Source of the DNA: Acidimicrobiales bacterium
GTDB lineage: Bacteria > Actinomycetota > Acidimicrobiia > Acidimicrobiales > MedAcidi-G1
Length of the DNA stretch: 64,000 nucleotides
Direction: 5' to 3'
Assembly: GCA_029242745.1 (NCBI GenBank)
Contig: JAQWTI010000012.1
Span: forward strand, 94,824-158,823
Below the pieces are notes generated by a model that did no database searches, was not told the origin of the DNA, and saw only the letters and a program-made list of their open reading frames with translations. How positions within the stretch are numbered: position 1 is the stretch's first letter; each line of letters opens with the position of its first letter. The position numbers and the translations under genes are program-made. Shown one piece after another: positions 25,266 to 33,822 of this stretch.

Positions 25266-26687
25266 TTAGCTCTGAATCACGATGAGGCGGTCTTCGGTCA
25301 TCTCGCGGATTGTGTAGGCAGGACCCTCACGGGTGTTGCCTGAGTCCCTGATTCCTCCGTAGGGCAGGTGGTCGGCCCGCCATGACGGCGACTCATTGAT
25401 GAGCACCCCACCAAAGTCGAGAACCTCTGCAGCTCGTAGGGCCTTGCTGACGTCGTTGGTAAACACAGCGGCCTGTAGCCCGTAGTCGCTATCGTTCGCC
25501 CGGGCTAAGGCGTCTTCGTAGTCGACGTAGGTGGCGATTCCGACCACGGGGCCGAACACCTCGTTGCAGGAAACCTTCATGTTGTCAGTGACATTGACCA
25601 GCACCGTCGGTTCGAGCGCGCCGTCGACCATGGTCCCGCCACAGACAAGTTTTGCGCCGGCTGCAGTTGCCTCGCCGATCCAGGAGGTCACCCGTTCAGT
25701 TTCACCAGAGTCGATCAAAGGGGACACGTCGGTGGTGGGATTAGCTGGGTCGCCCACGGTGAGGCTGCGAGCCTGATCGGCCATGGCTTCCGTGAACGCT
25801 GATGCGATGTCTTCATGTACGTAGACACGTTGTGTAGATATACAGGTCTGCCCGGCATAGCCAAACGCAGCCATCTTCAACTTTGCCGCAGCGACCGTCG
25901 GGTTGACGTCTGGCTCGACAATGACAGGAGAATTGTTACCTAACTCGAGAGAAACCTTCTTACGGGGGGCTGTTGCTCGAATATCCCAGCCCACAGGTGG
26001 TGAGCCGGTGAAAGTGATCATGGCGACGTCGTCGTGTTGTACTAGATGGGCTGCGGTGCGTCCAGGGCAAGTCACCACGTTGAGCCAGCCCGGTGCCAGA
26101 CCACACTCTTCGAGCAGCACTTCGGCTAGTCGGATGGCGGTCAACGGGGTAGCTGAGGCCGGCTTGAGGATCACTGGACAGCCTGCAGCAATGGCTGGAG
26201 CCACCTTATGGCAAACCAAGTTGAGGGGAAAATTAAACGGTGTTATGGCACCGACCACACCGATTGGGACCGTCTTCACGAAAGCCGTTTTGCCCACACC
26301 GGCGGAACTAGCGTCTGGTGTTAGCGCCTCACTAACCATGGTGCGGGCCACTGCCGCAGCAAAGCGGGCCGTGTCAATGGCGCGAGAAGCCTCGACACGG
26401 GCTGTGGTAATCGGCTTGGCCGCTTCTGCGGAAATACTCTGAGCAAACTCTTCTTGACGGGCAGTCAGCACCTCGGCCAAGCGGTCCAATATGGAAGCGC
26501 GCTCGTAGGTAGGGGGTGGACCGCTGGCTAAGGCGGTCTTTGCGGCGGCCACAGCCATATCGATGTGATTGGTGGTTCCGGTGGGCACGGTGCCCAAGAT
26601 CCGACCGTCGTAAGGTGAGATGACCTCGGTCACTTCTGCCGCATCAATCCGATCAGTACCTATGACCATCAGGTGGTGTTTGTACAC
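25266..26687 (-). CDS. Aldehyde dehydrogenase (lactaldehyde/phosphonoacetaldehyde/GAPN-like subgroup)
   Basis: A 473-residue aldehyde dehydrogenase. ITPFNFPLN (about 148-156), Lys in VILKPASATP (about 175), general base Glu in KVSLELGNNSP (about 248) and catalytic Cys in GYAGQTCIS (282) are all present. The AGQTCIS form occurs in lactaldehyde, succinate-semialdehyde-like and non-phosphorylating glyceraldehyde-phosphate dehydrogenases. The start is the GTG at 26685-26687, with a GGAGG five bases upstream, better supported than the ATG six codons later. Divergent from the semialdehyde dehydrogenase at 26824. Confidence 0.88.
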   Translation of the reverse strand: MYKHHLMVIGTDRIDAAEVTEVISPYDGRILGTVPTGTTNHIDMAVAAAKTALASGPPPTYERASILDRLAEVLTARQEEFAQSISAEAAKPITTARVEASRAIDTARFAAAVARTMVSEALTPDASSAGVGKTAFVKTVPIGVVGAITPFNFPLNLVCHKVAPAIAAGCPVILKPASATPLTAIRLAEVLLEECGLAPGWLNVVTCPGRTAAHLVQHDDVAMITFTGSPPVGWDIRATAPRKKVSLELGNNSPVIVEPDVNPTVAAAKLKMAAFGYAGQTCISTQRVYVHEDIASAFTEAMADQARSLTVGDPANPTTDVSPLIDSGETERVTSWIGEATAAGAKLVCGGTMVDGALEPTVLVNVTDNMKVSCNEVFGPVVGIATYVDYEDALARANDSDYGLQAAVFTNDVSKALRAAEVLDFGGVLINESPSWRADHLPYGGIRDSGNTREGPAYTIREMTEDRLIVIQS

Positions 26688-26736
26688 AGGGACCTCCAGC
26701 GGGTGTCTCGAGCCTCAATAACCTACAATACGGAGA

Positions 26737-26755
26737 TCCTTTGGGGTCCAAATAA
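26737..26755. promoter_or_regulatory. Operator-like dyad (variant of the shared TCATTTGG/CCAAATGA motif)
   Basis: TCCTTTGGGGTCCAAATAA contains half-sites TCcTTTGG and CCAAATaA, nearly the same as the perfect palindrome at 46123-46140 but with one extra base in the centre. It lies about 70 bp upstream of the semialdehyde dehydrogenase at 26824, between it and the divergent gene. Confidence 0.4.
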
Positions 26756-26823
26756 CTGCGTTCATCTGCAGTCTCTGTGTGTCTGAGGCGCCCAGCGATG
26801 GATGAGAAAAGGGGTTAGAGGAC

Positions 26824-28314
26824 ATGGTGGAACGTCCGCGAGTCGAAGTGGCTGGTGTAGCTGTGTCGATGGACCACTACATCGGTGGTGGTCGCCTCTC
26901 GTCTTCCACCACCTTCGAAGATCGATCACCTCTGGATTGGTCAACCGTATTAGCGGAGGTATCTGCGGGAGACGCCAGTACTGCTGCTGCCGCCCTAAGT
27001 GCAGCCAGCGCCGCATTTGAGGATTGGGCGGCCCTTGGTCCCTCGGGTCGCGCTCCATATCTTTACCGCTTGGCTGAGCTAGTTGACGAACGGGTAGTCG
27101 AACTAGCCGCAGTCGAGTGTGTGGATATGGCCATGCGGCACGAGAGCCTTCGCAACCGAGTCATTAGCCGCGGAGCAAGGAATTTTCGTGCTTATGCCGA
27201 GTTGGCCGAAGAGTATGAGGAGCGCGTTTGGTCTTCCAATGGGACTATCAACCGGGTACAACGCCTTCCGGCTGGCCCCGCCGTGGTGATCACACCGTGG
27301 AACGCACCGTTCATGCTGGCCACATGGAAACTGGCTCCCGCTCTAGCCGCTGGGAACCCGGTAGTCCTCAAGCCGGCTGAGTGGTCACCACTCTCGGCCA
27401 GCTTGCTGGCCGACCTAGTCGACGAAGCTGGGCTGCCTCCCGGCGTGTTCAACCTGGTGCAGGGAGTAGGCGCAGACGTGGGTCCAGCGCTGACCACGGA
27501 TCCACGGGTCCGACGACTCTCGTTCACCGGTTCGCCAGCCACTGCCCGATCGATCGGGGCGGCTGCTGCAGCGAACATCGTCCCGTTTACGGCCGAGTTG
27601 GGAGGCAAGGGCGCACTATTGGTGTTTGCTGACAGTGACCTAGAAGCCGCAGCCCGTGTTGCCGCCGGTCAATTTGATGATTCCGGGCAAGTCTGCCTAG
27701 CTGGCACCCGCCTGCTGGTTGAGGCGTCGGTTGCTGATGACTTCCTTGCCCGGTTCAACTACCACGTTGATGCACACGTATTGGGTGACAGCCACGATGA
27801 CGCCGTGACTGTCACTCCAATGATTCACCCCGACCACGTGGCTCGAGTTGAGGGCTTCATCGAACGCGGTCTATTGGCCGGTGACGAAGTACTACGCGGC
27901 GGTGGCCGTCATGTGCCTGATAGTTGGGCCGGACAGCCTGAGCACGCGTTATGGGTAGAGCCAACTCTGATTAGTCCGGCGTCGAACGACAGTGAGATCG
28001 TGCAGAACGAGGTGTTCGGCCCTGTTCTCACCTTCCAGACTTTCATTGATGAAGATGAGGCGGTGCGCCTTGCCAACTCCACTGACTACGGACTATCGGC
28101 CACGTTGTTCACCGGTTCAACTAATCGGGCTGAACGTGTTGGTGGTGCACTAAGAGCTGGCACTATCTGGGTCAACTGCTTCTTAGTTCGTGACCTGACC
28201 GCTCCGTTTGGTGGCCTGGGAAATAGCGGTATCGGTCGCGAGGGTGGCGACTACGCGCTTGATTTTCATTCTGACCTGAAGACCCTTCAAGTAAAGAATG
28301 AGACGACCGCCTGA
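26824..28314 (+). CDS. Aldehyde dehydrogenase, HpaE-like (carboxymethyl-hydroxymuconate-semialdehyde dehydrogenase group)
   Basis: A 496-residue aldehyde dehydrogenase. It has VITPWNAPFMLATWKL (about 155-170), Lys in VVLKPAEWSPLSA, Glu in FTAELGGKGALLVFAD (258) and catalytic Cys in FDDSGQVCLAGTRL (291). The SGQVCLAGTR form and PWNAPF are typical of HpaE and hydroxymuconic-semialdehyde dehydrogenases of meta-cleavage pathways. It heads a same-strand run with an acyl-CoA dehydrogenase and a NicX-like dioxygenase, which supports a role in ring-fission product oxidation. The identity is by family resemblance, not proven. Confidence 0.8.
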   Translation: MVERPRVEVAGVAVSMDHYIGGGRLSSSTTFEDRSPLDWSTVLAEVSAGDASTAAAALSAASAAFEDWAALGPSGRAPYLYRLAELVDERVVELAAVECVDMAMRHESLRNRVISRGARNFRAYAELAEEYEERVWSSNGTINRVQRLPAGPAVVITPWNAPFMLATWKLAPALAAGNPVVLKPAEWSPLSASLLADLVDEAGLPPGVFNLVQGVGADVGPALTTDPRVRRLSFTGSPATARSIGAAAAANIVPFTAELGGKGALLVFADSDLEAAARVAAGQFDDSGQVCLAGTRLLVEASVADDFLARFNYHVDAHVLGDSHDDAVTVTPMIHPDHVARVEGFIERGLLAGDEVLRGGGRHVPDSWAGQPEHALWVEPTLISPASNDSEIVQNEVFGPVLTFQTFIDEDEAVRLANSTDYGLSATLFTGSTNRAERVGGALRAGTIWVNCFLVRDLTAPFGGLGNSGIGREGGDYALDFHSDLKTLQVKNETTA

Positions 28315-28350
28315 TAGATGACACCCGTCTGTCAGGCATGATTGGTAGCC

Positions 28351-29517
28351 ATGGCTGAAATCTGGACTCCCCGGCGATGCGAGCTAGTCGAACGCGTCGC
28401 TGAGATGGGAAAATCTTTCGCTGTTCGCGCCGATGCTGTGGACCGCAACGCAGTGTTTCCTCATGAGAATTACGCAGACCTCCGAGATGCCGGTTTCCTC
28501 AGTCTTTGTATCCCTGAGGAACATGGTGGCCTCGGAGGTGATTTTGTGACCTACGCACTGGTCTCGGAGGAGCTTGGCCGACATTGTGGATCAACTGCAC
28601 TGACTTTTAATATGCACACGGCCACTATGTTGTTGACCGGTCAGATCGCTGACGATCTAGCTATGTCAGATACGGAGCGGGCCGAGCATCATCGGCGGCG
28701 GACCACCCTCTGGGAGGGGGTGGTCGAAGACGGCCATCTGCACGCCCAGCCGTTCAGCGAGGGTCGGGCTACTGATGAAACTGCCGGGTTTGCAGTGCGA
28801 GCTGTCCCAGTTGACGGGGGATACAGCGTGTCTGGTCGCAAGATTTTTGCTTCTCTTTCCGAGGTTGCTGACCGGCACAACGTGACCTGCATGGTCGAAG
28901 GAGATGAGCGGGTCAGATTTCTTGGTGTGCCGGCCGATGTCCAAGGCGTCACCATCGAAGGCACATGGGATCCGCTAGGTATGCGAGGCACTATCTCCAA
29001 GAACCTCCTGTTCGAGGACGCCTTTGTTCCCACCGAGCATGAGTTCCTGCCACCTGGTTGCTTCGACCAGATGGCGACCCGTTGGCCCTACTTCTACATG
29101 ACGTTGTCTTTCACGTATCTAGGAATCCAACGTGCCGTGCTCGATTACACGGTCGAGGCCCTGCGTGGTGACAACGGGTCCGAGGAGCGTCGAGACCTGC
29201 CCCAAAAGCAGCACGGCTGGGCTCAGATGCGTCTGGCGTGGGAACGCTCGCAGGCTCTTACCTATCGAGTTCTCGGCGAAGTTGGAGTTGACCCGACACC
29301 GGATCAGGTGCGGCGGGCATTGGCAGCGACGGTTACGGCCATGGAGACCGCTCCAGATGTCGCGGCTATCGCCGTAAGGGTTTGCGGTGGCCGATCTTTG
29401 CTGCGTCCTAGTGCCTTGGAGCGGATGTACCGCGATGCCCGTTGTGGCGCCACCATGCTTCCTTGGAGCGTCGAAGTTGCTATGGACAGGTTGGGTAGAG
29501 CTGGGTTATACGACTGA
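28351..29517 (+). CDS. Acyl-CoA dehydrogenase family protein
   Basis: A 388-residue acyl-CoA dehydrogenase-fold protein. FPHENYADLRDAGFLSLCIP and EEHGGLGGDFVTYALVSEEL form the N-terminal helical domain; YSVSGRKIFASLSEVADRHN is the middle domain; VCGGRSLLRPSALERMYRDA near the C-terminus is the usual helix region. The central signature is PFSEGRATDE where many members have a TEP motif, so this may be an oxygen-using or otherwise atypical member. The ATG at 28351 is taken; a TTG three codons earlier is in frame. It follows the HpaE-like gene by 36 bp. Confidence 0.85.
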   Translation: MAEIWTPRRCELVERVAEMGKSFAVRADAVDRNAVFPHENYADLRDAGFLSLCIPEEHGGLGGDFVTYALVSEELGRHCGSTALTFNMHTATMLLTGQIADDLAMSDTERAEHHRRRTTLWEGVVEDGHLHAQPFSEGRATDETAGFAVRAVPVDGGYSVSGRKIFASLSEVADRHNVTCMVEGDERVRFLGVPADVQGVTIEGTWDPLGMRGTISKNLLFEDAFVPTEHEFLPPGCFDQMATRWPYFYMTLSFTYLGIQRAVLDYTVEALRGDNGSEERRDLPQKQHGWAQMRLAWERSQALTYRVLGEVGVDPTPDQVRRALAATVTAMETAPDVAAIAVRVCGGRSLLRPSALERMYRDARCGATMLPWSVEVAMDRLGRAGLYD

Positions 29518-29584
29518 GGCCGAGGCAAGTAACACAGTTGACGAGACGACCCAGAATACAAACTGGGCGACATGGGGAGTTGGA

Positions 29585-30622
29585 ATGGTTATTCCTTGGC
29601 ATCGGATCGAGACTTTCTCAGATCATTTTGCTCGCTGCGCAGTGACGGCTGATGAGACGGCGGTAGTACTCGCTGAGGACGACAGTCGCTCTGACCTGGT
29701 GGACGTGGCGGTGCTGGCCCTCCAGCGGCTTGGCGCAGCCGTGTCAACAATGATTTTACCAACTCCACCTAATCGAGGCCCGGTGCCGGTGCGTTCAACA
29801 GGTGCATCAGTGGCTATTGCCCACAATTCTGCTGTGATCGCGGGCCTAGCTGCTGCTGATTTCATCGTGGATTGTACCGTGGAGGGGCTACTGCACGCTG
29901 AGGAACGCCCAGCCCTGCTCTCCAACGGTGCACGCGCTCTGATGCTTTCCAATGAGCACCCGGAGGTGTTCGACCGAGTTGGTCATGACGAACAGATGGG
30001 TGAGCGGGTGAACCGAGGCCGACAGCGGCTTGCTGATGCATCGGCCATGCGTGTCACGTCGGCGGCAGGGACTGATCTTACAGTGGAACTGACTGGCGCC
30101 GAGGTGGCCGGATCAGATGGCACGGTGACCACACCGGGCGACATTGCTCACTGGCCTGGCGGACTCGTGCTCTGCTTTCCGGCTGTTGGATCGACCTCAG
30201 GTGTCGTGGTGATGTCACCCGGTGACGCCAACCTGACCTTCAAGGAGTACGTGAGATCGCCGATTACCTGCACACTGGAGGCTGATCACGTGGTGGCTGT
30301 CGAGGGAGATGGCCTGGATGCCGCACTGTTTTCTTCTTATCTGGCAGCGTGGAAAGAGCCGGAGGCATACGCGGTAAGCCATCTGGGTTGGGGTATGAAT
30401 CACGCCTGCCGGTGGGATGTCCTTCCCTTGTACGACAAGGCCGATGTGAATGGCACCGAACTCCGGGCCTTTGCTGGGAACTTCATGTGGTCTACTGGCG
30501 CTAACGAAGTAGCCGGCCGGTTCTGCCGAGGCCACTTTGATCTACCAATGCGTAACTGCACCATCACCTTGGACGACGAGCCTGTGGTCATCAACGGCGT
30601 GCTAGTTGACGAATTGGCCTAA
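29585..30622 (+). CDS. NicX-like / M29-like metalloenzyme (2,5-dihydroxypyridine 5,6-dioxygenase family)
   Basis: A 345-residue protein of the leucyl-aminopeptidase-like family that includes NicX, the iron-dependent 2,5-dihydroxypyridine 5,6-dioxygenase. The known NicX ligands (His265, His318, Asp320) have close counterparts here: His266 in VSHLGWGMNHA and His317/Asp319 in RGHFDLP. The ATG at 29585 is supported by a GGGGAG about six bases upstream; the longer frame starting at 29387 overlaps the acyl-CoA dehydrogenase and is rejected. Its neighbours are an HpaE-like dehydrogenase upstream and a P450 operon convergent downstream. Ring cleavage of a hydroxylated N-heterocycle or phenol is plausible; peptidase activity is less so. 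Confidence 0.75.
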   Translation: MVIPWHRIETFSDHFARCAVTADETAVVLAEDDSRSDLVDVAVLALQRLGAAVSTMILPTPPNRGPVPVRSTGASVAIAHNSAVIAGLAAADFIVDCTVEGLLHAEERPALLSNGARALMLSNEHPEVFDRVGHDEQMGERVNRGRQRLADASAMRVTSAAGTDLTVELTGAEVAGSDGTVTTPGDIAHWPGGLVLCFPAVGSTSGVVVMSPGDANLTFKEYVRSPITCTLEADHVVAVEGDGLDAALFSSYLAAWKEPEAYAVSHLGWGMNHACRWDVLPLYDKADVNGTELRAFAGNFMWSTGANEVAGRFCRGHFDLPMRNCTITLDDEPVVINGVLVDELA

Positions 30623-30673
30623 GCCAACTCGTATGAGGTGACGAAGGTCGGTGGGAGTCTTCCGGCGAAAGGC

Positions 30674-31957
30674 TCAGGTCACACGAACGGTTAGGTGCTT
30701 GGTGCCGCTGATCAGATTGGAGCGCAGCCGGTCCGAGACGCGGAGCACCTCGATGTTGTTTGTCTGGGCCAACAACTCTTGCAGGGTGATCCGGATCTCC
30801 ATACGGGCCAGCCACGCACCGAGGCAGAGGTGCGGTCCATTACGGCCGAAGGCCACGTGGTCATTGGGTTCTCGGCGTAGATCGAAGTTGTAGGGGTCGT
30901 CGAACTTCCTTTCGTCATAGTTGGCGGATGCCCACCACAACACGACTTTGTCACCAGCGCGGATAGTACGTCCGTGAAGTTCCTGGTCGCTGGTCGCTGT
31001 GCGGCGGAAGTGGGTGGTGACCGTGGTCCAGCGGAGGATTTCCTCTACAGCCGTATTGATAATCGTCGGCTCTTCTCGTAGTACCTGCATTTGTTTGGGA
31101 TGGTCGACGAGTGCCCGGAGGCCCTCGGTTAGCGAGTAGCGGGTGGTGTCGTTGCCGGCTGCCACCAGCAGCGCGAAGAAATTGTTGAACTGTAGGTCGC
31201 TAAGCGGCTCGCCATCACTGGTAGGGGCCAGTAGGCGTGAGATCACATCGTCGCTGGGGCATCCCCGGCGTTGGACAGCCGCCTCCTGAGCGTATCGGAA
31301 GACCTCCAAGCCAGCTGGGCTGCGGAAAGGGATGAGCCGGAACTCATCGGTATCGACTTGGTCGACAACGTGATCGGTGTATTCGGGGTCAGTATTAGAG
31401 AGCAACTGGTCCCCCCAATCCACGAGTTGTTCGGCATGCCCATCCGGTACTCCAAGCAGCCGGCCGAGCATGCGCATTGGCAGTACCCGAGCAACCTCAC
31501 TCACAAAGTCAAACTCGCCGAGGGCCAATGCTGGAGTGAGTATGTCAGCAGTCAGTTTCCGAATCGGCTCCTCGTAGGACTCGACAGTTTGGCGGGTGAA
31601 GCCACGGTTCACTAGGCGCCGGAGACGGGTGTGGTCGGGCGGGTCAAGTTCCATCATCGTCCGTCTAGCTTGGGTTTCCTCGTCATCCATCTCTTCAAGC
31701 CGGATGCCCTGATACGAGGTGAAGTCCTCCCAGCGGCGGTTGATTTCAACTACATCGGCATAGCGGGTAATGGCCCAGAATCCAGATCCGTCAACCTCGT
31801 CGACCCATGCCACTGGGTCTTCATCGCGCAGGCGTTGAAGGGTTGCGTAGGGGGTTCCAGCGACCCAAGTGTCGTGCGAGGCCAGATTTGAGTAACCATT
31901 ATCAGACTTTGGTACCCAGGGGTGGTGCTCCTTAGGGGTCATAGCGTTAACTCTCAC
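30674..31957 (-). CDS. Cytochrome P450 (CYP125/142-like)
   Basis: A 427-residue bacterial class I P450. The heme-binding loop is FGRNGPHLCLGAWLAR (Cys about 378), the I-helix oxygen-activation motif is VAAGNDTTR, and the K-helix ExxR is EEILRW followed by TTHFRRTATSD. LDPPDHTRLRRLVNRGFT is the standard C-helix region. It resembles steroid/aliphatic hydroxylases of actinobacteria. The GTG at 31955-31957 overlaps the stop of the acetoacetate-decarboxylase-like gene (GTGA); an ATG at 31942 is an alternative. It needs a ferredoxin; the only ferredoxin in the window is 9 kb away beside another P450. Confidence 0.92.
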   Translation of the reverse strand: MRVNAMTPKEHHPWVPKSDNGYSNLASHDTWVAGTPYATLQRLRDEDPVAWVDEVDGSGFWAITRYADVVEINRRWEDFTSYQGIRLEEMDDEETQARRTMMELDPPDHTRLRRLVNRGFTRQTVESYEEPIRKLTADILTPALALGEFDFVSEVARVLPMRMLGRLLGVPDGHAEQLVDWGDQLLSNTDPEYTDHVVDQVDTDEFRLIPFRSPAGLEVFRYAQEAAVQRRGCPSDDVISRLLAPTSDGEPLSDLQFNNFFALLVAAGNDTTRYSLTEGLRALVDHPKQMQVLREEPTIINTAVEEILRWTTVTTHFRRTATSDQELHGRTIRAGDKVVLWWASANYDERKFDDPYNFDLRREPNDHVAFGRNGPHLCLGAWLARMEIRITLQELLAQTNNIEVLRVSDRLRSNLISGTKHLTVRVT

Positions 31958-32766
31958 AGACCAACTTCTGGTTTGAGGTTAGCCAGCGTGGTACCACCGT
32001 TCCATGACACGCCCACACTGCGCCAGTAACCAGCAATCATCTCCCTGGGGGCTAGGCGCGTGAGTTCTTCGACTGGTGATTCGAACAACCGCAGATTAAC
32101 GGTGCCCGTAAAGGCTGGACCCACCTCTGCGTCGTAGCCCTGCATGGTGACTAGTTCGTTTAGTGAGTCGGTGCCGTCAGCCTCGATTGCGGGGAAGAAC
32201 CGGTGGTGGAGCATCGGTAGGGCGTTGACGAAGCCGGCGTGGTCGCTGGCGTCGGTAATTGAGAATTCGGCTTCGATCAGTCGGCGCCCATAGGAAGAAC
32301 AGGTAGCGCCGAAGCGACCTCCCGGCTCGAGTCGCGGGCCAGCCTTGCCGACGGTAACTGGCCGGGTCATCCAGATGTCGCCGAGTTTCTTCGGGTAGCC
32401 CTGAATATGTCCCCGAACCATGGCGTAATCCTTGTCAACCCAAATGTAGACACAGCGGCTGAAAGTTTTACCTTCGTAGGAGCAGCGGACGACAACGAAG
32501 CACTCCTTGTACTGGAGACGACTGGGGTCGACAACTTCGTTGAAGTCGTCGGAGCACGATTGCCAGTCAGCCCAAACTACGGCCACGGCTCCGGGGTCTT
32601 CGTCGGCTAGGGAGAGTGGTTTAGGGAGGAGTTCAGCCACAGTTGCTGGGTCGGTCCGATATTCAATGGTAAGCATGTCACCCGAGTAGTGCCAAGGGGG
32701 TAGAGGGACTAAAGATGAACTACCAGTGGCGCTGCGGGGAAAGGAAAATCCTTGAAGCTGAGACAT
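31954..32766 (-). CDS. Acetoacetate decarboxylase family protein
   Basis: A 270-residue acetoacetate-decarboxylase-fold protein. The active-site region VRGHIQGYPKKLGDIWMTRP contains the paired lysines (126-127) equivalent to the Schiff-base Lys and its neighbour that lowers its pKa. PLPPWHYSGDMLTIEYRTDP at the N-terminus is typical. Members decarboxylate beta-keto acids or carry out related aldol/lyase chemistry in secondary pathways. It is the first gene of the minus-strand pair with the P450 (GTGA overlap) and is divergent from an FAH-family gene across a shared operator-like palindrome. Confidence 0.87.
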   Translation of the reverse strand: MSQLQGFSFPRSATGSSSLVPLPPWHYSGDMLTIEYRTDPATVAELLPKPLSLADEDPGAVAVVWADWQSCSDDFNEVVDPSRLQYKECFVVVRCSYEGKTFSRCVYIWVDKDYAMVRGHIQGYPKKLGDIWMTRPVTVGKAGPRLEPGGRFGATCSSYGRRLIEAEFSITDASDHAGFVNALPMLHHRFFPAIEADGTDSLNELVTMQGYDAEVGPAFTGTVNLRLFESPVEELTRLAPREMIAGYWRSVGVSWNGGTTLANLKPEVGL

Positions 32767-32779
32767 GTTTTTAACCGTA

Positions 32780-32797
32780 TCATTTGGTCCCTAATGA
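32780..32797. promoter_or_regulatory. Operator-like palindrome (shared motif, 15/18 match)
   Basis: TCATTTGGTCCCTAATGA lies between the divergent acetoacetate-decarboxylase-like and FAH-family genes. It matches the perfect palindrome at 46123-46140 at 15 of 18 positions, including both outer half-sites. Confidence 0.45.
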
Positions 32798-32861
32798 TTG
32801 CTATGAGATTGATATAGGCCGCCCGAAACGGGACTCAGGTCTGATTGCTGAGGAGCAGTAG

Positions 32862-33731
32862 ATGGGTTGCAACAAAAGTGGTGTGCGTGAGACGCGCAGG
32901 ATTCTCTTAGATGGGGAAGCGGTTCCGGTGCTGGTTGACGGAGGAGAACTGGTCGTGGACGACGGACGTCGCGTGCCAGTCGCTGACGCCGTCCACCTAC
33001 CTCCCAGTGAGCCATCCAAGATTCTCTGTGTTCACCTCAACCACGTCAGTCGGGTAGAGGAGTTTCAGGTTTCTCTTCCGAAGGCGCCGACCTATTTCCA
33101 GAAGCCGACGTCATCGCTGAATGGTCACCGGGGCGATGTTGTTCGTCCTGGGCGCTGTCAGTGGTTGAACTACGAGGGCGAGATTGTCATCGTGATTGGA
33201 CAGCCGTGTCATAACGTGAGTCCGGCCGAGGCAGGTGAGTGCATCGCTGGGTACACGATCGGCAATGACTTTGGCTTGCACGACTTCCGAGATACCGACG
33301 CGGGGTCGATGCTGCGCGTGAAGGGTTCGGACACTCTGTGTCCGGTAGGACCGGGCTTGGTAGAGGGATGGGACTTCAATGGCAAGGGCATCAGGACACT
33401 TGTCAACGGCCAAGTCGTCCAAGATGGGAACACCGACGAGATGACTTGGGATATGCAATATCTGGTGGCTGATCTGGCCCGCACAATCACTCTTCTCCCA
33501 GGTGACATGGTGTTCTCTGGAACGCCAGCCAACTCTCGACCAGTTCAGCCCGGCGATGTGGTGACCGTTCAGGTCGAGGGCCTTGGAGAGTTAACCAACA
33601 CCATCGTCGGGGGTTCGACGCCTATTCGTGGCGACTGTGGTGCCCAGCCGTCGGAATCTGAGGAGGTTCTCTCGACGGCTCTTGGCGGCGACTGGGAGTT
33701 TCGTGGAGTTCGCCCTCCACGCCGCAGTTGA
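32862..33731 (+). CDS. Fumarylacetoacetate hydrolase (FAH) family protein, HpaG-like
   Basis: A 289-residue FAH-fold enzyme. The metal-binding acidic pattern is visible in QWLNYEGEIVIVIG (Glu105 and Glu107) and YTIGNDFGLHDFRD (Asp near 136), followed by KGSDTLCPVGPGLV and LLPGDMVFSGTPAN, which are characteristic of HpaG/5-oxopentene-tricarboxylate decarboxylase and acylpyruvase types. GAGGAG precedes the ATG by six bases. Together with the HpaE-like, NicX-like and HpaD-like genes it points to meta-cleavage product processing. The ABC transporter begins 92 bp downstream on the same strand. Confidence 0.88.
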   Translation: MGCNKSGVRETRRILLDGEAVPVLVDGGELVVDDGRRVPVADAVHLPPSEPSKILCVHLNHVSRVEEFQVSLPKAPTYFQKPTSSLNGHRGDVVRPGRCQWLNYEGEIVIVIGQPCHNVSPAEAGECIAGYTIGNDFGLHDFRDTDAGSMLRVKGSDTLCPVGPGLVEGWDFNGKGIRTLVNGQVVQDGNTDEMTWDMQYLVADLARTITLLPGDMVFSGTPANSRPVQPGDVVTVQVEGLGELTNTIVGGSTPIRGDCGAQPSESEEVLSTALGGDWEFRGVRPPRRS

Positions 33732-33756
33732 GTTCGCCACGGTCTGATTGTTTGAT

Positions 33757-33772
33757 CCCTAACATTTTAGGG
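33757..33772. terminator. Short inverted repeat, possible terminator or operator
   Basis: CCCTAA (33757-33762) and TTAGGG (33767-33772) flank a CATT loop, 26 bp after the FAH gene and 50 bp before the binding-protein gene. The stem is short and the T-rich tail weak (CTACTTTT), so function is uncertain. Confidence 0.3.
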
Positions 33773-33822
33773 TCTACTTTTGGGCCGTTCGTGTCGATGT
33801 TGTTTATTGAGGGAGAAAACTG

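Noticed and set aside
29387..29584. Extended N-terminus for the NicX-like protein
   Set aside because: It overlaps the acyl-CoA dehydrogenase gene by more than 130 bases and is not protein-like; the ATG at 29585 has a good ribosome binding site.
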